Source of the DNA: Nigrospora sphaerica
Lineage: Eukaryota > Ascomycota > Sordariomycetes > Amphisphaeriales > Apiosporaceae
Assembly (NCBI GenBank): GCA_018287875.1
Contig: JAGVVL010000027.1
Location: 1 to 64,000 of the forward strand
Direction: 5' to 3'
DNA length: 64,000 nucleotides
Below, piece by piece: positions 1-11,800 of the stretch. Under the pieces are notes generated by a model. It ran no database searches. It was given only the letters and a program-made list of their open reading frames with translations, and was not told where the DNA came from. Position numbers and translations under genes: made by a program. Within the stretch, counting starts at the first letter, position 1, and every line of letters starts with the position of its first letter.

Positions 1-2036
1 TCAGCTTGACCGTGAAGGGTTCTGGAGCCGTTTGCTCGATTCGAGAACCGCGTTAAGGCTTTACTTTCGCGCATCCAAGTCGCTGAATATCTTCAGCATC
101 CCGATGTTTTGATTCTCGACTGTACCTACAAAACGAACAAATTTTGGGCGCTCCTAGATGTCGGGGTGACGCTTCTCAACGGTCCTTCTGTCGCATTTGT
201 TTTAGTGGAGAGCGAGGGGAGATTTCATTTGGGCTTTAGGCGTCTACGGTCACTCTACAAATCAGCAAATCCCGCCCACCTTCAGTCATTCTTACCGATA
301 AGTCTTGCTTGCTTAACGCGATTAAATAAAGCAACACTCTGCTGCTAATTGCTTCATCTTTGGCATGCGAACAAAGCCGTCCTTCGTTACTGTCAGCCAT
401 CATTTGCTACCCAGCCACAACTCCGAGACTCCGAAGCCGACAGATCTGCAAGCCTTAAAGAGTGAGAACAACTTTTACCAGCATTGGCACCAAATCATTC
501 GCTCTCCTGACCGAGGAAATATACCACCCGTGTGTCTATATTTGAACAGCGCTATATTACGACACATATTCGGGACGTGGCCTACGTTAAGGAGACATGG
601 CTCGACTTATATAAGGAAAAGCTTGTGAAGGCCTGGGTTGACAGCTACCCTCATTTCGGCAATGTTGTCACTTCGCGCGTCGAAGGCATTCATGCTCTTC
701 TTAAAAGCCATTTAAAAAAATCAACACTTGATTTGTTTGAGGCTTGGAGGGCTATCAAGCACGCGTTGATGAACCAACTTGGAGAACTAAGGTCCAACCA
801 GGCAAAGCAGCAGATTCGGTCCCCGATTGAACTGTCCGGTCCACTCTATAGTGTGGTACGGGGCTGGGTATCACACGAGGCTCTTTCGAAAGGTTGAAGA
901 GCAGCGGAAGCTCCTCCCGATAAGCGGTCCGCTACCACGCTGCACAGGCGCATTCTCTCGGTCGCAAGGCCTGCCATGCGTTCACACACTTGAGGCTTTG
1001 TTATCCGAAGGTAAAGCTCTCTATCTCGGGACTTCCATTCTCATTGGCACCTAGTCCGAAGTGGTGCCAAACCTTTCCTTCAAGAGCCTCGCCAGCGTAT
1101 CGACTTAACAGCTGCCAAGTCCTCTTTACCACGGTCAAGCAATCGACGGGAGCCCAGCGGCTTTGAGGCCGTTGAAACCGCAACTAAACGAAATGGTCCA
1201 GCAATATGTACCAGATGCAACCGTCTAGGCCATTCGAGGGTGTCTCAATCATGCCCCCTAAGGCACGCGGAGCTACAACTTCGTGTAGAGGCGGCGGCAT
1301 CACAACAGCTGCAAACAGTACCGGAACCCCTAGCCGACATACCAATGTCTGAAGCTATGTCCGAGTTATTAGCGTCTGGACCTCCACATGAGTCTCCCGC
1401 CCCCGACTTCCTGTCCGACTCGCCGACTCAAGAAGATGCCACGGAATATATCCTAGAAGAGATCGAAGCTCAGCTTTCAGAGGAGGTCGAAGCTCAGCTT
1501 TCAGAGGAGATCGAAGCTCAGCTTTCAAAGGAGATCGAAGCTCGACCTACAGAGGAGGTTAATAACCAGTCTTCGAGACGAGTTAAAGATCAAGCCTCAG
1601 GACAAGTCGAAGAACAGCAGCAGGCTCTAGAGCAGCCTATAAAGTACACCGACCCAAAAGCGATATACCAAAGATATGTCGTAGAAAGAGAGGTCTGGAA
1701 GAAGACCCTACCTCCGGGCACTTATTCTAATAACCAGATGTACAGGAAGGCAATGGGGTTACCACTACGGTATAGCAAAGCGGAGTACGATTGGTGCTTA
1801 GATTATAAGCAAATGACGAGGCGTTGTTTAACGCCAAAGGGGGGACGGGACTGGACAAAGGAGGAAATGATGGCATATCTAGACTGGGAACGATCTGAGA
1901 CGGAGCGGATCGATGCTCAGGTGGCAGAAGAGTCGGCAAGCAGCCTACCTAACCGGAGAGGCATGGGAAGCCTTTGGAGAAGGGCAGGACAAGACTGCGA
2001 GGAGCAGCAGACTATATACGCAGCAAGATTCGTATA
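1..2036 (+). pseudogene. Degenerate MULE (Mutator-like) transposase
   Basis: The region keeps the landmarks of a fungal Mutator-like transposase in several frames. In order these are a first-Asp block (LDCTYKTN, about nt 115-140), an LTDK-like block near nt 295, WHANKAVLR in another frame at about 360, the RVEGIHALLK block that holds the catalytic Glu (about 680), a SWIM-like Cys/His block (CTGAFSR...LPCVH, about 940-990), and a CCHC-like knuckle (CTRCNRLGH...C, about 1210-1250). An open C-terminal tail follows to 2036. The catalytic part is split by frameshifts and stops (for example TAA near 325), so it cannot be functional as written. The 5' end lies outside the window and no terminal repeat was found. 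The family assignment comes from motif recognition. The tail after the knuckle is open for nearly 800 bp and may be the least decayed part. Confidence 0.8.
1456..1560 (+). repeat. 24-bp coding tandem repeat in MULE tail
   Basis: About four copies of a 24-nt unit encode an acidic octapeptide of the form EEIEAQLS, with only single-base differences between copies. It lies between the zinc knuckle and the conserved C-terminal tail of the MULE protein and is likely a flexible coiled linker. Confidence 0.7.
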
Positions 2037-2169
2037 GCGGAAAGTAATTGAAGAGGTACAGGATAACGACGAGCTGGTTGCGGTATCCTAGACGAAAGCT
2101 GGGCTGTGCTAATTACCATACTACATAGGGAGAGGTGCGATGTCGGCCGGAACCAAGGCACGCTAAGCT

Positions 2170-2640
2170 ATAAACAGAATCCGCACGGGTCCCGTGCGAT
2201 TTTATCCGCACGGGTACCCGTGCGCCTATTGGGAGCCACTCCACGGGGCGCCCATAGGGCGACCGGTACAGGGGACCGTGCCAGAAGCGGCACGTAGTAT
2301 AGCCTAGAGGAACGGGAAGAGCGTATATTAACAGGTGTCGAGTTCGTACTGTTAGTATATTCCATAGTACATAGTATTCCATAATAGTATATTCCATATA
2401 TATTTTCACGGTTCAAGGAACGAGTGATCTGACGATGCCCTAAAGGTTCTTATTGAGGTGCGAAAACTACAAATGAAATACGCACGGGATCCCATGCGTC
2501 TATTGGGAGCCGCCTGGGAGCCGAGTCAAGCCGAGCCGAACGGCATGGACATTGGCCGCGATACGTAGCTATGCTAACTAGGAGAGCGGGCATAATGGGT
2601 GTCAGTAACCGAAGGCTGGTTTCAGCCGAGCTCAAGTCTC
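2170..2640 (+). repeat. LTR fragments (copia-type family)
   Basis: Two related blocks are seen. At about 2170-2330 and again at about 2478-2530 there is a motif of the form CGCACGGG-TCCC-TGCG followed by a CTATTGGGAGCC box. From about 2404 the sequence CACGGTTCAAGGAACGA begins and continues into GTTCTTATTGAGGTGCGAAAACTAC. The same start is found in reverse orientation at 39163, followed by GTTCTATTGAGATGCGAAAACTAC, so this is the 5' edge of the same or a sister LTR family. An AT-rich stretch with repeated TATTCCATA units (about 2352-2400) separates the blocks. No internal retroelement genes are present, so these are solo or truncated LTRs. Boundaries are approximate. Confidence 0.55.
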
Positions 2641-2938
2641 ACGAGATCATTGGTGACCTCCAGCCATCTTAAATCATTATTACTTGAGCTATCATAAAAT
2701 TATGCCGTAGTTGACTTTACATTCATTAATTTCATGTTTAAAAAAGTAGACGCGGTCGGGCACGGATTGTGGTAAATATAGTAGTAGGTAACAGCTCCCT
2801 TATGAGCATGTAGTGCATGATCGCGGCTAACAAAAGCCGCTGATTCGTTGCATGCAACATCACAAAGTGTGTTGCCGTTAAGGGGACGCGCGCGCTTGCA
2901 TGAACAACATCTGCTTACTTCAGTAGGTGTCTCCAAAA
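2641..2938. other. Intergenic, no gene seen
   Basis: The stretch upstream of the 2939 gene has no convincing coding frame. It presumably contains that gene's promoter, but no specific site is recognised. Confidence 0.4.
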
Positions 2939-4309
2939 ATGTACCTATTTAATGTGTATCCAAGGCGCAAGTTTCGATACTTGGAAGAACCGCACAACCT
3001 TGCGCACTCTCTCGGCTCACGGACAATCCTAGCCTCCAATATGCTGCCCTCCAGAGAACGGCCAATACGTACACCTCCAAAGCCGCTGGTAATCAGATGG
3101 TCGAAGAGGAGGGTGCCCACAATAAGCCATCGAAACATCACTATTGACATGCACTGGTACAGGCCTTGGGTTAAGAAACGTCTCAGAGATCTGCCACCAT
3201 TTTTGCTGGATATCGAAGCCTCCGGAGTGCCTCTGGCTAAGCCTGGTGGCTTCGAGCAATTATCTGACGCCATCGGCCGGTTCGTCCTTCAGACCGAAGG
3301 CACGAGCATCGACGAGATCATCGAACACCTATGCAATACAGGTGTTTTACGAAAGCGCCAGGACGCGCATCCAAACTCTTACCGACTCCTCGTTTTCGCT
3401 TGCCTGGGTTGGCAAAGCATGTTGTTTCTACCAGCTTTCAATGTGTGTTCATTTATGGAGCTGGCCATTCATCACGACGATAGTCAACCCGACTCTGGAT
3501 TGGTGTTTGACACATTCCGGGTCCCTGCTGACCTTTCGGACCGGCCCTTGTCGATCCTACTGAAAGGCTTCGGCAACGTTCTCCCTGCAAGGTCGACGAG
3601 AGCAACGCCCTCAGCAATCGAGACGTCAAAGTCTGCCCCGTCGTGGAAAGCCTTGTGGCCGGAAGAGACGAATGCCTATTTGCTCCACGTACTTCTGCGC
3701 GTGCGCTTGCGCTGGGTAGACTGCTTGGCCCTCCACCTGGATTACGACAAGTCAACCCAAACGCTGTGTCTCTTTGCATACCCATCCATATGCGCCTCGA
3801 TGCTTGCTTCCCAAGGCACCATCTTCGCGTTCGCCAGCGTCGAGATAGATGCCGCCGATCCTCGCGCTGACAAGGGAGAGATCGATAGTTTCTTGCGCGA
3901 GGTCCTTCTCTCCTATCGACTTCTTTTCGCACAGTGTCCGAAGTCCCGGAAACTGTTCCGACATGTCGGCCCCTCCGCACAAACGCCGGAAAACGTGCCA
4001 GACACGCTATTGCAACAGCTCTGCACAAGCAAACAGTTGCCAGGAACCGGCATGGACTGGGTTCCAGACGACCGTGCGGTCTACTACGCGGCAAAGGACT
4101 TCGGCATCCTGCATGATCGGGTCGAGTTGCTTAGCAAGGAGTTGGAGAAAGCCAGGCCCAGGTCTGTGGGAGATCTCGTCCACGATAAGCGGGATGCAGT
4201 GCAGTACTGGACGTTTTGGTCGATTTCAATAATTGGTGGCATCGGTATTGCTCTGAGTCTCATCCAGGTCGTTTTGCAATGTCTTCAATTGGCGCAGGGT
4301 GGCGATTGA
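2939..4309 (+). CDS. Orphan protein with C-terminal membrane tail
   Basis: An uninterrupted frame of 456 codons starts at ATG 2939; an upstream in-frame GTG at 2927 is a weaker alternative. I do not recognise a named domain. The first 130 residues are basic, the middle is a mixed globular region, and the last 45 residues form a clear tail: a charged DKRDAVQYW stretch followed by one hydrophobic segment (FWSISIIGGIGIALSLIQVVL) that ends near the terminus, as in tail-anchored proteins. This layout, with a charged linker and a single C-terminal hydrophobic segment, recurs in uncharacterised accessory proteins of Sordariomycetes (recollection, not searched). It sits 0.75 kb before the stop-side end of the 5062-8100 NLR gene and 4.5 kb from the HET-NLR start. 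No intron is needed. Confidence 0.65.
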   Translation: MYLFNVYPRRKFRYLEEPHNLAHSLGSRTILASNMLPSRERPIRTPPKPLVIRWSKRRVPTISHRNITIDMHWYRPWVKKRLRDLPPFLLDIEASGVPLAKPGGFEQLSDAIGRFVLQTEGTSIDEIIEHLCNTGVLRKRQDAHPNSYRLLVFACLGWQSMLFLPAFNVCSFMELAIHHDDSQPDSGLVFDTFRVPADLSDRPLSILLKGFGNVLPARSTRATPSAIETSKSAPSWKALWPEETNAYLLHVLLRVRLRWVDCLALHLDYDKSTQTLCLFAYPSICASMLASQGTIFAFASVEIDAADPRADKGEIDSFLREVLLSYRLLFAQCPKSRKLFRHVGPSAQTPENVPDTLLQQLCTSKQLPGTGMDWVPDDRAVYYAAKDFGILHDRVELLSKELEKARPRSVGDLVHDKRDAVQYWTFWSISIIGGIGIALSLIQVVLQCLQLAQGGD

Positions 4310-4549
4310 TGGTAGCATAGGCAGCGAAACTGGGTCTACTCAACGCCACTGCGGGGTCGATGTGTGGGTGTTCCCCCAACTCCCACGATTTACGTCAGCC
4401 GTAGATGCGCCGACACCGCAATGAATGGCCTATAACCCCGCTCATGAGGCATATGTTCTCTTCGATCGGCTTTTTCTTCCCGAACGATCCTCCAATTTTC
4501 CCCCAAGTCCCATACCAGACCTCGCAGCTCTTAGCTAAACCTGAACAAA

Positions 4550-4998
4550 ATGGCCGTTAAGCATATTGTATTATTTCAATTCAAAGCAGATGCACCGCCA
4601 GAGGCCGTGCAGGATGTATGTCCCGGTCGAACCATGCCCATGTGAACACCGTGGATAAAGCAACTGACCGAAGTCACCGCAGGTATGCACCAGCATGGTC
4701 TCCTTAAAGGACGAATGCCTGCATCCGGCGTCTCAGATGCCGTACATTAAATCGATGTCCGGAGGCAAAGATAACTCCCCGAGAACCTACAGGTATGCTT
4801 TTTCGGCGACATATCTTCATGCAATTCTGACGGCTTTCGTAGAACGGCATTCAGTATGCCTTTGTCGCTGAGTTCGAAAGTCTGGAGGATAGAAACTACT
4901 ATGTGGCCGAGGACCCGGTGCACCAGTCATTCGTGAAACGCGCAGGACAGATCATCGAGAAAGCGATCGTTGTTGACTACACCATTGGGGCTTTTTAG
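4550..4998 (+). CDS. Stress-responsive A/B barrel (Dabb) protein, one frameshift
   Basis: Three exons give a protein of about 110 residues: 4550-4615, 4683-4792 and 4843-4998, with introns 4616-4682 and 4793-4842 (gtatgt...cag and gtatgc...tag). It begins MAVKHIVLFQFKADAP, the typical first strand of the Dabb ferredoxin-like dimeric barrel, and continues with LHPASQMPYIKS, a GGKDNSP loop, AFVAEFES.EDRNYYV and a C-terminal VVDYTIGAF, all in family order. The function of such fungal proteins is poorly defined (small stress-responsive or aromatic-polyketide-cyclase-like barrels). Exon 2 lacks one base in the C-run at about 4777-4780; adding it makes the total 333 nt, exactly 111 codons. The break is therefore either a recent mutation or a base-calling loss. 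Confidence 0.75.
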
Positions 4999-5061
4999 AA
5001 TGGGTCAGTAGGCATAGCGAAGAGTCCATCGGTGCAGGAAACTAGAGTGCATGCTTGCCAT

Positions 5062-8000
5062 CTACCATAGCATCCAGCTGACAAGGTTCATATATGCCTC
5101 ATCGCTATCATCCTTGTCAGCTTCGCCGTATTTCAGTGCGCGCCGAATCATTCCGGCGTCACGCCTCAGCTGCTCACACAAATCTTGCGCAGTCCCAATT
5201 TGCCCCTCCACGCCGGCGAGAAACCAGAATGCCCGAGCTTGGTGTGGCTTGATCTCCTGCATGCCCATGTTCATTTGGGTGATCTCTCGCAAGAGCTTTG
5301 CAGACAGCACATACTCGCCGTCTTCGCTCAGCATGAGGGCAAGGTGAAACAAGGAATCCGCCACCCTGGGGCCACCGTTTTCCCCAAAATCCCTCGCCGA
5401 ATGTCCACTGCGCGAGAAGCGAGTTCTCGACCGGCGGCTTTTTCTTGAAGCGCCCAGAGGATCCTGGCCAGCAGCATAATGTCGCCGCTATGTTTCGGGT
5501 AGCGCGACCTCTCAATCTCTTCTTGGCAGAGACCTTGGAGCTTCCAGCACTTTTGTAAAGCTTCTAGCGCCTCCGAGGGTTGGCCATCGCGCAGGCAGGC
5601 CATCGCACGAATCGCATCGGTGCGTGCCATATGCGTAGGATCGTGTGCAAGGTGGATTGCAGTCGCTCGCTCAATGTATTCGAAAGCTTTTGGCATATCG
5701 CCGATCTCAGTGTAGCTGCACGCAATGGAATCGTATACGTCGGCGATCGATGGTGAGTCGGCTTCTTCGGTTCTGCGGCGGATGGAGAGTGCCTTGGTAT
5801 ATGCGCCGAGAGCAACACGCGGCTGGGCAATATCTAGTGAGATGTGGCCTAGCATACGATGTGCTTGCGCTGCCATTGCGTTGAACTCATCTTCACTAGT
5901 ACCTATCCCAAACTCGATAAAAATTTGGGCAAGGTACGGCTGCTCCTTTTCCCAAAGGTATCTGTCATCGATTAGTTGACAAAAGCCATTAAACCGAAAA
6001 TGCAAAGCCTCTTACGTTCCGGCCCGGTAGACGAGTTCGACCCAGGTATCAGGACTCCTAGGGCGAAGACCGTGGTCTCTCACCAAGTTCATCAGTCGGC
6101 TAATATGAGGAAGCACCGCCCCACATGTTTCCCAGGCTTCGTAGCCATGTCCCTGGTACGGCCCGCGGCGGTTCCACGTATTCGGAAAGGCAGAAGAGAG
6201 CATCTCGATCACTCCGTCCAAGTATCGAAGCTTTTCCCCTAAGGAAAGCCTAGCAAAGACAGTCTTTTGTATCAATCGGTGCATTGACAGTGCCTTCGAA
6301 GTAGGTGATCTCGTAACAAGTGAATTTCTTATGAGTTCCGTCACAGCATCGCCAAACCTATCTGGGTTAGTCCATGCGCATTTGAAGAGGTATTTACTCA
6401 CTCAAAATCGTCTAGAAGGAATTCCCAGGAGGGATGGCCGAGTCGGGCTTTGGTCTGATTGATCAAATACTCGGGAATATGGTCCGGGTCGAAAAATGCC
6501 AACACGTTGTGCAGGACTTTGGCCTGGTCCGATAGTTGCTCAAGCGAGATGTTCCAAACCGTGTTGACCGTATGCTCATAGCCATCGAGTGCTTGTGACC
6601 GAGCGAACACCTTTTCTGCCGATTTCTGGAACAGGGGAAGGAATTCACTGAACGACCTGTGCCCATCTGAGATGAAGGTAGCAACCTGGCCCATGGCCAG
6701 TGGCAATCCGCCCAGCAGGCGACATAGCTCCATGGCCGCAGACTCATCGTCATCCTGAGAAGGACGTTTTCCTGAAAGGGCGTATATAACTTCGGCTGAC
6801 GGTTCGAGACCGAAACATTCGAGATGAAGTGTATTGTTGGTTCGTCTTGATGCAACTGAAGGAGACCGTGTAGTGATGATGACTGAGGCATGGGGGCTGG
6901 CCGGCCAAAGCTGCTCCAGGATATCTGCATCATCGACGTTGTCGAAAACCAACAAGAAATTTTTGCCGGATGTGTTTAGCCAATTTTTGAGCCGTTGTAC
7001 CGCTTGGCCGTCATCCGTTCGATCCTGATCGTCAACCAAACCTAGTTGCTTAGCGAAGGCGGAAAGGGCTTGCAAAAGCTTAATTTGGGATTCTGCCGGG
7101 ACCCAAGCAATTAAATCGTAGACGTCCAAGGAAGTATTGGCATATTTGAGGGCCAGCTGAGTTTTCCCCACGCCACCGATGCCATGGATTGCAAGGGCGC
7201 GCATTTCCTGCCGATTTTCCTCAGGATCTAGTGCCTCCTTGAGGGTGCGCACTTGACTTTCTCGGCCAAAGAAGCGCAGATTCAATCCGTGGGGAATACT
7301 GTGGCAAGGCAAGCTCACGTTAGAGACCCTCGACTTCTTGGCGTTCTGGATAGTAGCCACAGTCTCCGCGGTTTTCGATTCCCTCGACAACCGTATCATA
7401 TCCGCAACTTCATCAATCCTCCGAGAGTATCTTTGAAGTTTCTCTTTCGTCTCAGCAAAGTCGTTTTTGAAACGTGACCAAGCGACAGGATTTCGCCCAA
7501 TGTTGGGATTGTTGCGGAAGAATGCCACGGCATAGGCACAAAACACGATGATCTCGCTGTACATATCGAGCAGCGCCTTCTCCAAAGTGTCCGTCATTGG
7601 AAGCTCTTTCTCATATTTCTGGATGCGGGGCAATGTCTGCTGCAGGCTGCCCAGCATTTCGACGAGCTCTGCTAGGACAGGTTGGGCATTCTTTTTGTCG
7701 TCAGCGCCTGTCCAGTGGATATGATTCGAATCTCACTACCTACCATGATCATGAGGCGAATGGAACCCCAAAGAATTACCGCCACTTTGCCATCCATTCC
7801 GAGCGCCCAGGCAATTACAGCGGCGAAGTCACTGAACCCCAAAAGCACCGGTTTCAATTTCGTCAGAGTCTTTGTCCAGGAGGCAGATGACTTGGTCTCA
7901 GGAAGTACAGTGGTCTCGATTTGGCTGAGTAGATCCTCCGGCGTTGTTACGTCCCACAAATTCTTCTCGATGGTTGTATCTTTAACGCCTCGTATTCGAG

Positions 8001-8100
8001 TCTCTGCGAAGTACCGCTCGAGAGCTGCTTGCCAGATGGGGCTAGAGCTCGTCTGCGGTTCCTCAACCGCAGTGGCAGCTGTTTCTGCCGTATCGACCAT
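5062..8100 (-). CDS. NB-ARC/TPR NLR-type receptor (one frameshift)
   Basis: Four exons on the minus strand: 8100-7744, 7690-6402, 6357-6016 and 5961-5062, all with GT-AG introns of 44-54 bp. The product is about 962 residues. An N-terminal helical domain of about 230 residues (IAWALGMDGK...WGSIRLM) resembles the N-terminal domains of fungal STAND proteins (DUF7708/Goodbye-like; weak assignment). It is followed by NB-ARC with P-loop GIGGVGKT near residue 289, Walker B LLVFDNVDD and the GGLPLA box, then a winged-helix-like part and C-terminal degenerate TPRs. These proteins are signalling ATPases of heterokaryon-incompatibility or defence type. One base is missing in the G/A run at about 5378-5388; adding it gives exactly 963 codons. 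ATG 8100 is chosen because it begins a typical N-terminus; ATG 8175 in frame is an alternative. The gene is divergent from the HET-NLR gene at 8870. Confidence 0.85.
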
Positions 8101-8869
8101 CGCGATGAAGAAGCCGGGACTCTGGTTTGTTGTAGATAGATATGGTTGATGCACAAATCGCTGTTGCCATTCCATCGATAGCTGGGGAAAATCTTACTAA
8201 CTAGGCGGGGAGCGGGGAACGGGGAGCGGGGTATCCCAACGTGACCCGTCGTGTGGCTCGGCGTCTCCTAGGCCTGGCCCACGCATGGTGCATGAGCTAC
8301 GGTGCCGAGAACGTTAATAAACAAAGTCTGCTTGCAACGAATAGTGCATCCATTCTGCGTTTGTCCTTCTTCTTTGTTGTTGAGCAATTGTTCGCGCTAT
8401 TCAGCTAACGTATTGGTACCTGTCGTCCGTGATACAAGGCATAGGCGGTATAGGCCGACCTGTGACGGCCGCCACCCGCAGTCCTAGCCCCGCCTAGTTA
8501 GCTCCATGAGACCAGTAGTTGGATTCAGTGGGAGCCACCGCAATCGCAGCGAAGACCTGGCAATCGGTGTGCGAGCGGTTGCAGAGGCCCATGCTCATGC
8601 ACAAGGTACTTCCTGTGCTGGAGATGATGTAAACGATATAAATGTACAGTATACTGAAGACCCCACAAGGCTATTTCTTGCATAGCTTCGCCACAACAAT
8701 TGGAAGCGCTAAACCCGTGCGACGTTCAAAAGGCTGCATGTGGGGATGAGCTTTGATCATCTCACCTACCCCTCTTTTCAGTCTTACGTCTGACAGCCTC
8801 CTTTCTAAACTATTCGTGTCTCTGTATTGCTTCTCTCGTTCTGGCTTGCAGTAGCTACTACGCCTGACC
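8101..8869. promoter_or_regulatory. Shared divergent intergenic region of two NLR genes
   Basis: About 770 bp separate the start of the minus-strand NLR (8100) from the start of the plus-strand HET-NACHT gene (8870). No coding frame is convincing. It must hold both promoters. The only marked element is the G-run cluster at 8207-8231. Confidence 0.5.
8207..8231 (+). promoter_or_regulatory. Potential four-tetrad G-quadruplex
   Basis: Four GGGG runs are separated by exactly three bases each (AGC, AAC, AGC), a textbook G-quadruplex pattern with short equal loops. It lies about 107 bp upstream of the minus-strand NLR start codon, in the divergent promoter region. Folding and any effect on transcription are inference. 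Confidence 0.5.
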
Positions 8870-11800
8870 ATGCGTCTTTTACAGCGGGAACCTGGCGAGC
8901 GCTTCAGCCTCACGCCGAACTTCCTTCGCGACAGCCCTCCGTACGCCATTCTGTCGCACACGTGGGGCGATGATGACCAAGAGGTCACATTTCAGGACAT
9001 TCAACATGGCACAGGCATGCACAGAGATGGATACAAGAAGCTAGAGTTCTGTGAAAAGCAGAGTGCTTCAGACGGCCTGCACAATTTCTGGATTGATACG
9101 TGCTGTATTGACAAGACTAACAGCACCGAGCTTAACGAGGCGATCAACTCTATGTTTCGGTGGTACCAGGGCGCCACTGTCTGCTACGTCTATCTGCACG
9201 ACGTCTCCCATGACATTGGCCAGAAACTCGAGGATGTGTCTCTTTCGACGTGGAGGAAGCCTTCCGGAGAAGCAGATGGTTCACTCGCGGTTGGACATTG
9301 CAAGAGCTTATAGCACCAGCGTCGGTAACCTTCTTCTCAGCCGAGGGACAGCGCCTTGGCGACAAGAAATCTCTTGAGGACCTACTTCATGAAATCACTG
9401 GGATCCCGATCGATGCGCTTCGGGGCCAACCATTGTCCGGTTTCAGCGTCGATGGACGATTCTCTTGGCTAGGTAGTCGCTCAACGAAACGCGAAGAGGA
9501 CCGGGTGTACTCAATGCTGGGTATATTCGGCGTCTATCTCCCTTTGATCTACGGCGAGGGAGAGTTGAATGCATTCCGTCGGCTACAAGAAGAGATAAAC
9601 AAGCACTTGAAGTGGCGCTTGGATATGCCAGATAGAGGCGAGTACAACTCCGGAAGACCTAGTTTGCTTGCTAATGCATTTAAAGAACTTGTTCTCGCCA
9701 ACACCTTCATTAACTCCTGCGAAAAGTCGTCCAGTTCAGCCACCGGTTCAGCCACGGGGCCCGTTATCAGCCTGTCAGGGCTGGCAGAGCTTTTCGACAC
9801 CTGCATGGATATCGTGGAAAGAATTGACCCGTACAACGACTTCGAAATCGATACACGCGCCATTATATCTCAGTTCGACAAAGACAAACTGCTGTTTCAG
9901 CAGTGGGGCGAAGCTGTCGGTCTTCATGGTAAAAGCCCAAGGGCTGGTCACCATTCGATACTCGATAATCCTGCGATCGTCTCAGAGGTCCAAGGAATTC
10001 TCCTCAGTATCCACGAAACTGTCGGGATATCCGGTGGCGTTTCTTCCGCTCAGCAGGAATCAAGCTCTTCGAGGTCCAAAGCCATATATCCACCCCACGA
10101 CGCCTGCTGTTGGAGAAAGTTCGAGGAGACACTTCACAGAAGAAACAATTGGGGTGGACGTGGCGACAAAAGATGTGGTTTGTACCACTGTCACAGCGGT
10201 TCGGGTACATGGTTGAAAGGCTCTGTGCATTGGTACCACCGGAGAGTTCCGACGATGTTGTCCAACCGGTCCGACGGACACGTACTGGTTTTGATCTATC
10301 TGTGGATAGACCTTCCCGTCCTAGAGACAGACAGATCGGCCATGTCTCCAACCTTGACTCACAGCTCATTCTGATGGTTGAAAAACAGATAGAGCGTAAG
10401 CGGCCGCAGCCATCCTCTCCACTGCTTCGCTGACAGGTCGCAGGTGAGATGCTAAAAGAAGTGACCGCTTGGCTCCATGCGCCTCATTCCGACACCATCT
10501 ACGAGGACTCCATGCAGAAAAAGCTGGTGGGTACCTGTGACTGGATTCTGGACCGCGATGCCTTCCGAAGTTGGAAGTCCTTCGACTCTCCGTCGAATAT
10601 GGCCAAGCTCTTGTGGATTACAGGACCTGCAGGCTACGGAAAGACTGTCCTAACTGCCAGCATCGTCCAGTACCTCAAGGATGAATGCATTTCACCGGTG
10701 GCTTCTTTCTTCTTTTCGGCCGATCTAGAAGGCAGGGCCGATCCCTTCATCGTCGCTAGGTCGTGGATATCTCAGTTACTGTCGCAAAGCAAAGATGTTT
10801 TCCGGCTGGCCTGCGACAATCAAGATATGCAGCCCGGAAAAACAGCATCGCAAAGAGAGATTCTGGCGCTGTTCAGAGAAATAGTTCAGACAGTCTCAAA
10901 ATGCATCTTCATTGTCGACGGCCTGGACGAGTGCACGTCGAAAGGAAGCTGGTCGGCACACCCGCACAGATCCCTCTCGTCGTTCGTCCGCGAGGTTACG
11001 CATACGGTTGCCGGTACAAATTCACGGATTCTCTTGGTTAGCCGTGAGGACCAGGACATCCGAAATGAGCTATTCGATCTTGCCTCAGATCCTATTGGGT
11101 GGGAGTTTAGCGAGTACAAGATCAATCCTCGAGATGTACAGCCCGATGCCACTTTGCTGTCGCAAAATATCGTCAACCAAAAGCTTAGCAACAAGTCTCA
11201 GATTATTAGGGACAGAATTGCTCACAGAATGGTCGATCGATCCGATTCAATGCTGCTACGCATCCGATTGATTGAGAACGACCTACGGGGTGGAAAGAAC
11301 CAAAAACAGTTGGAGCGTATTGTTGACGAAGCCCCCACCGAACTCAGTGGCTTGTACGACAGGAGCTGGGAAAAATAATCGGACGCGAAACAGACCGAAA
11401 CCGAGCTCTCTCAATACTCCGATGGGCGACCTTTTCCCAGCGTCCGATCACGATATTAGAGATTACGGAAGCCTTGCTGGCAGAAAGTGATGAAGCTGAG
11501 AACGCATTGGAAGATGAATTACCAGATGACGTCGACAAATACTTTGTCAAAACCGAAATCCTGGACCTATGCCACTCACTTGTCGAGGCGCGTGCCACGG
11601 GTTCCCCGCAGGACATTGGTTCGTGGACCTTGCACCTCACACACTTCACAGTTCGAGAGTACGTACTCCAGCGCGATCCGATTTCTGGAGCGGCATTACA
11701 AGCAAACGAGAGCCTACGGTCTCGTAATGATTCCGTACAGAACAACATCATTGCCGAAACTTGCCTGCGGTACTTGAAAGTTCCGTGGATCTGGAAAGAC

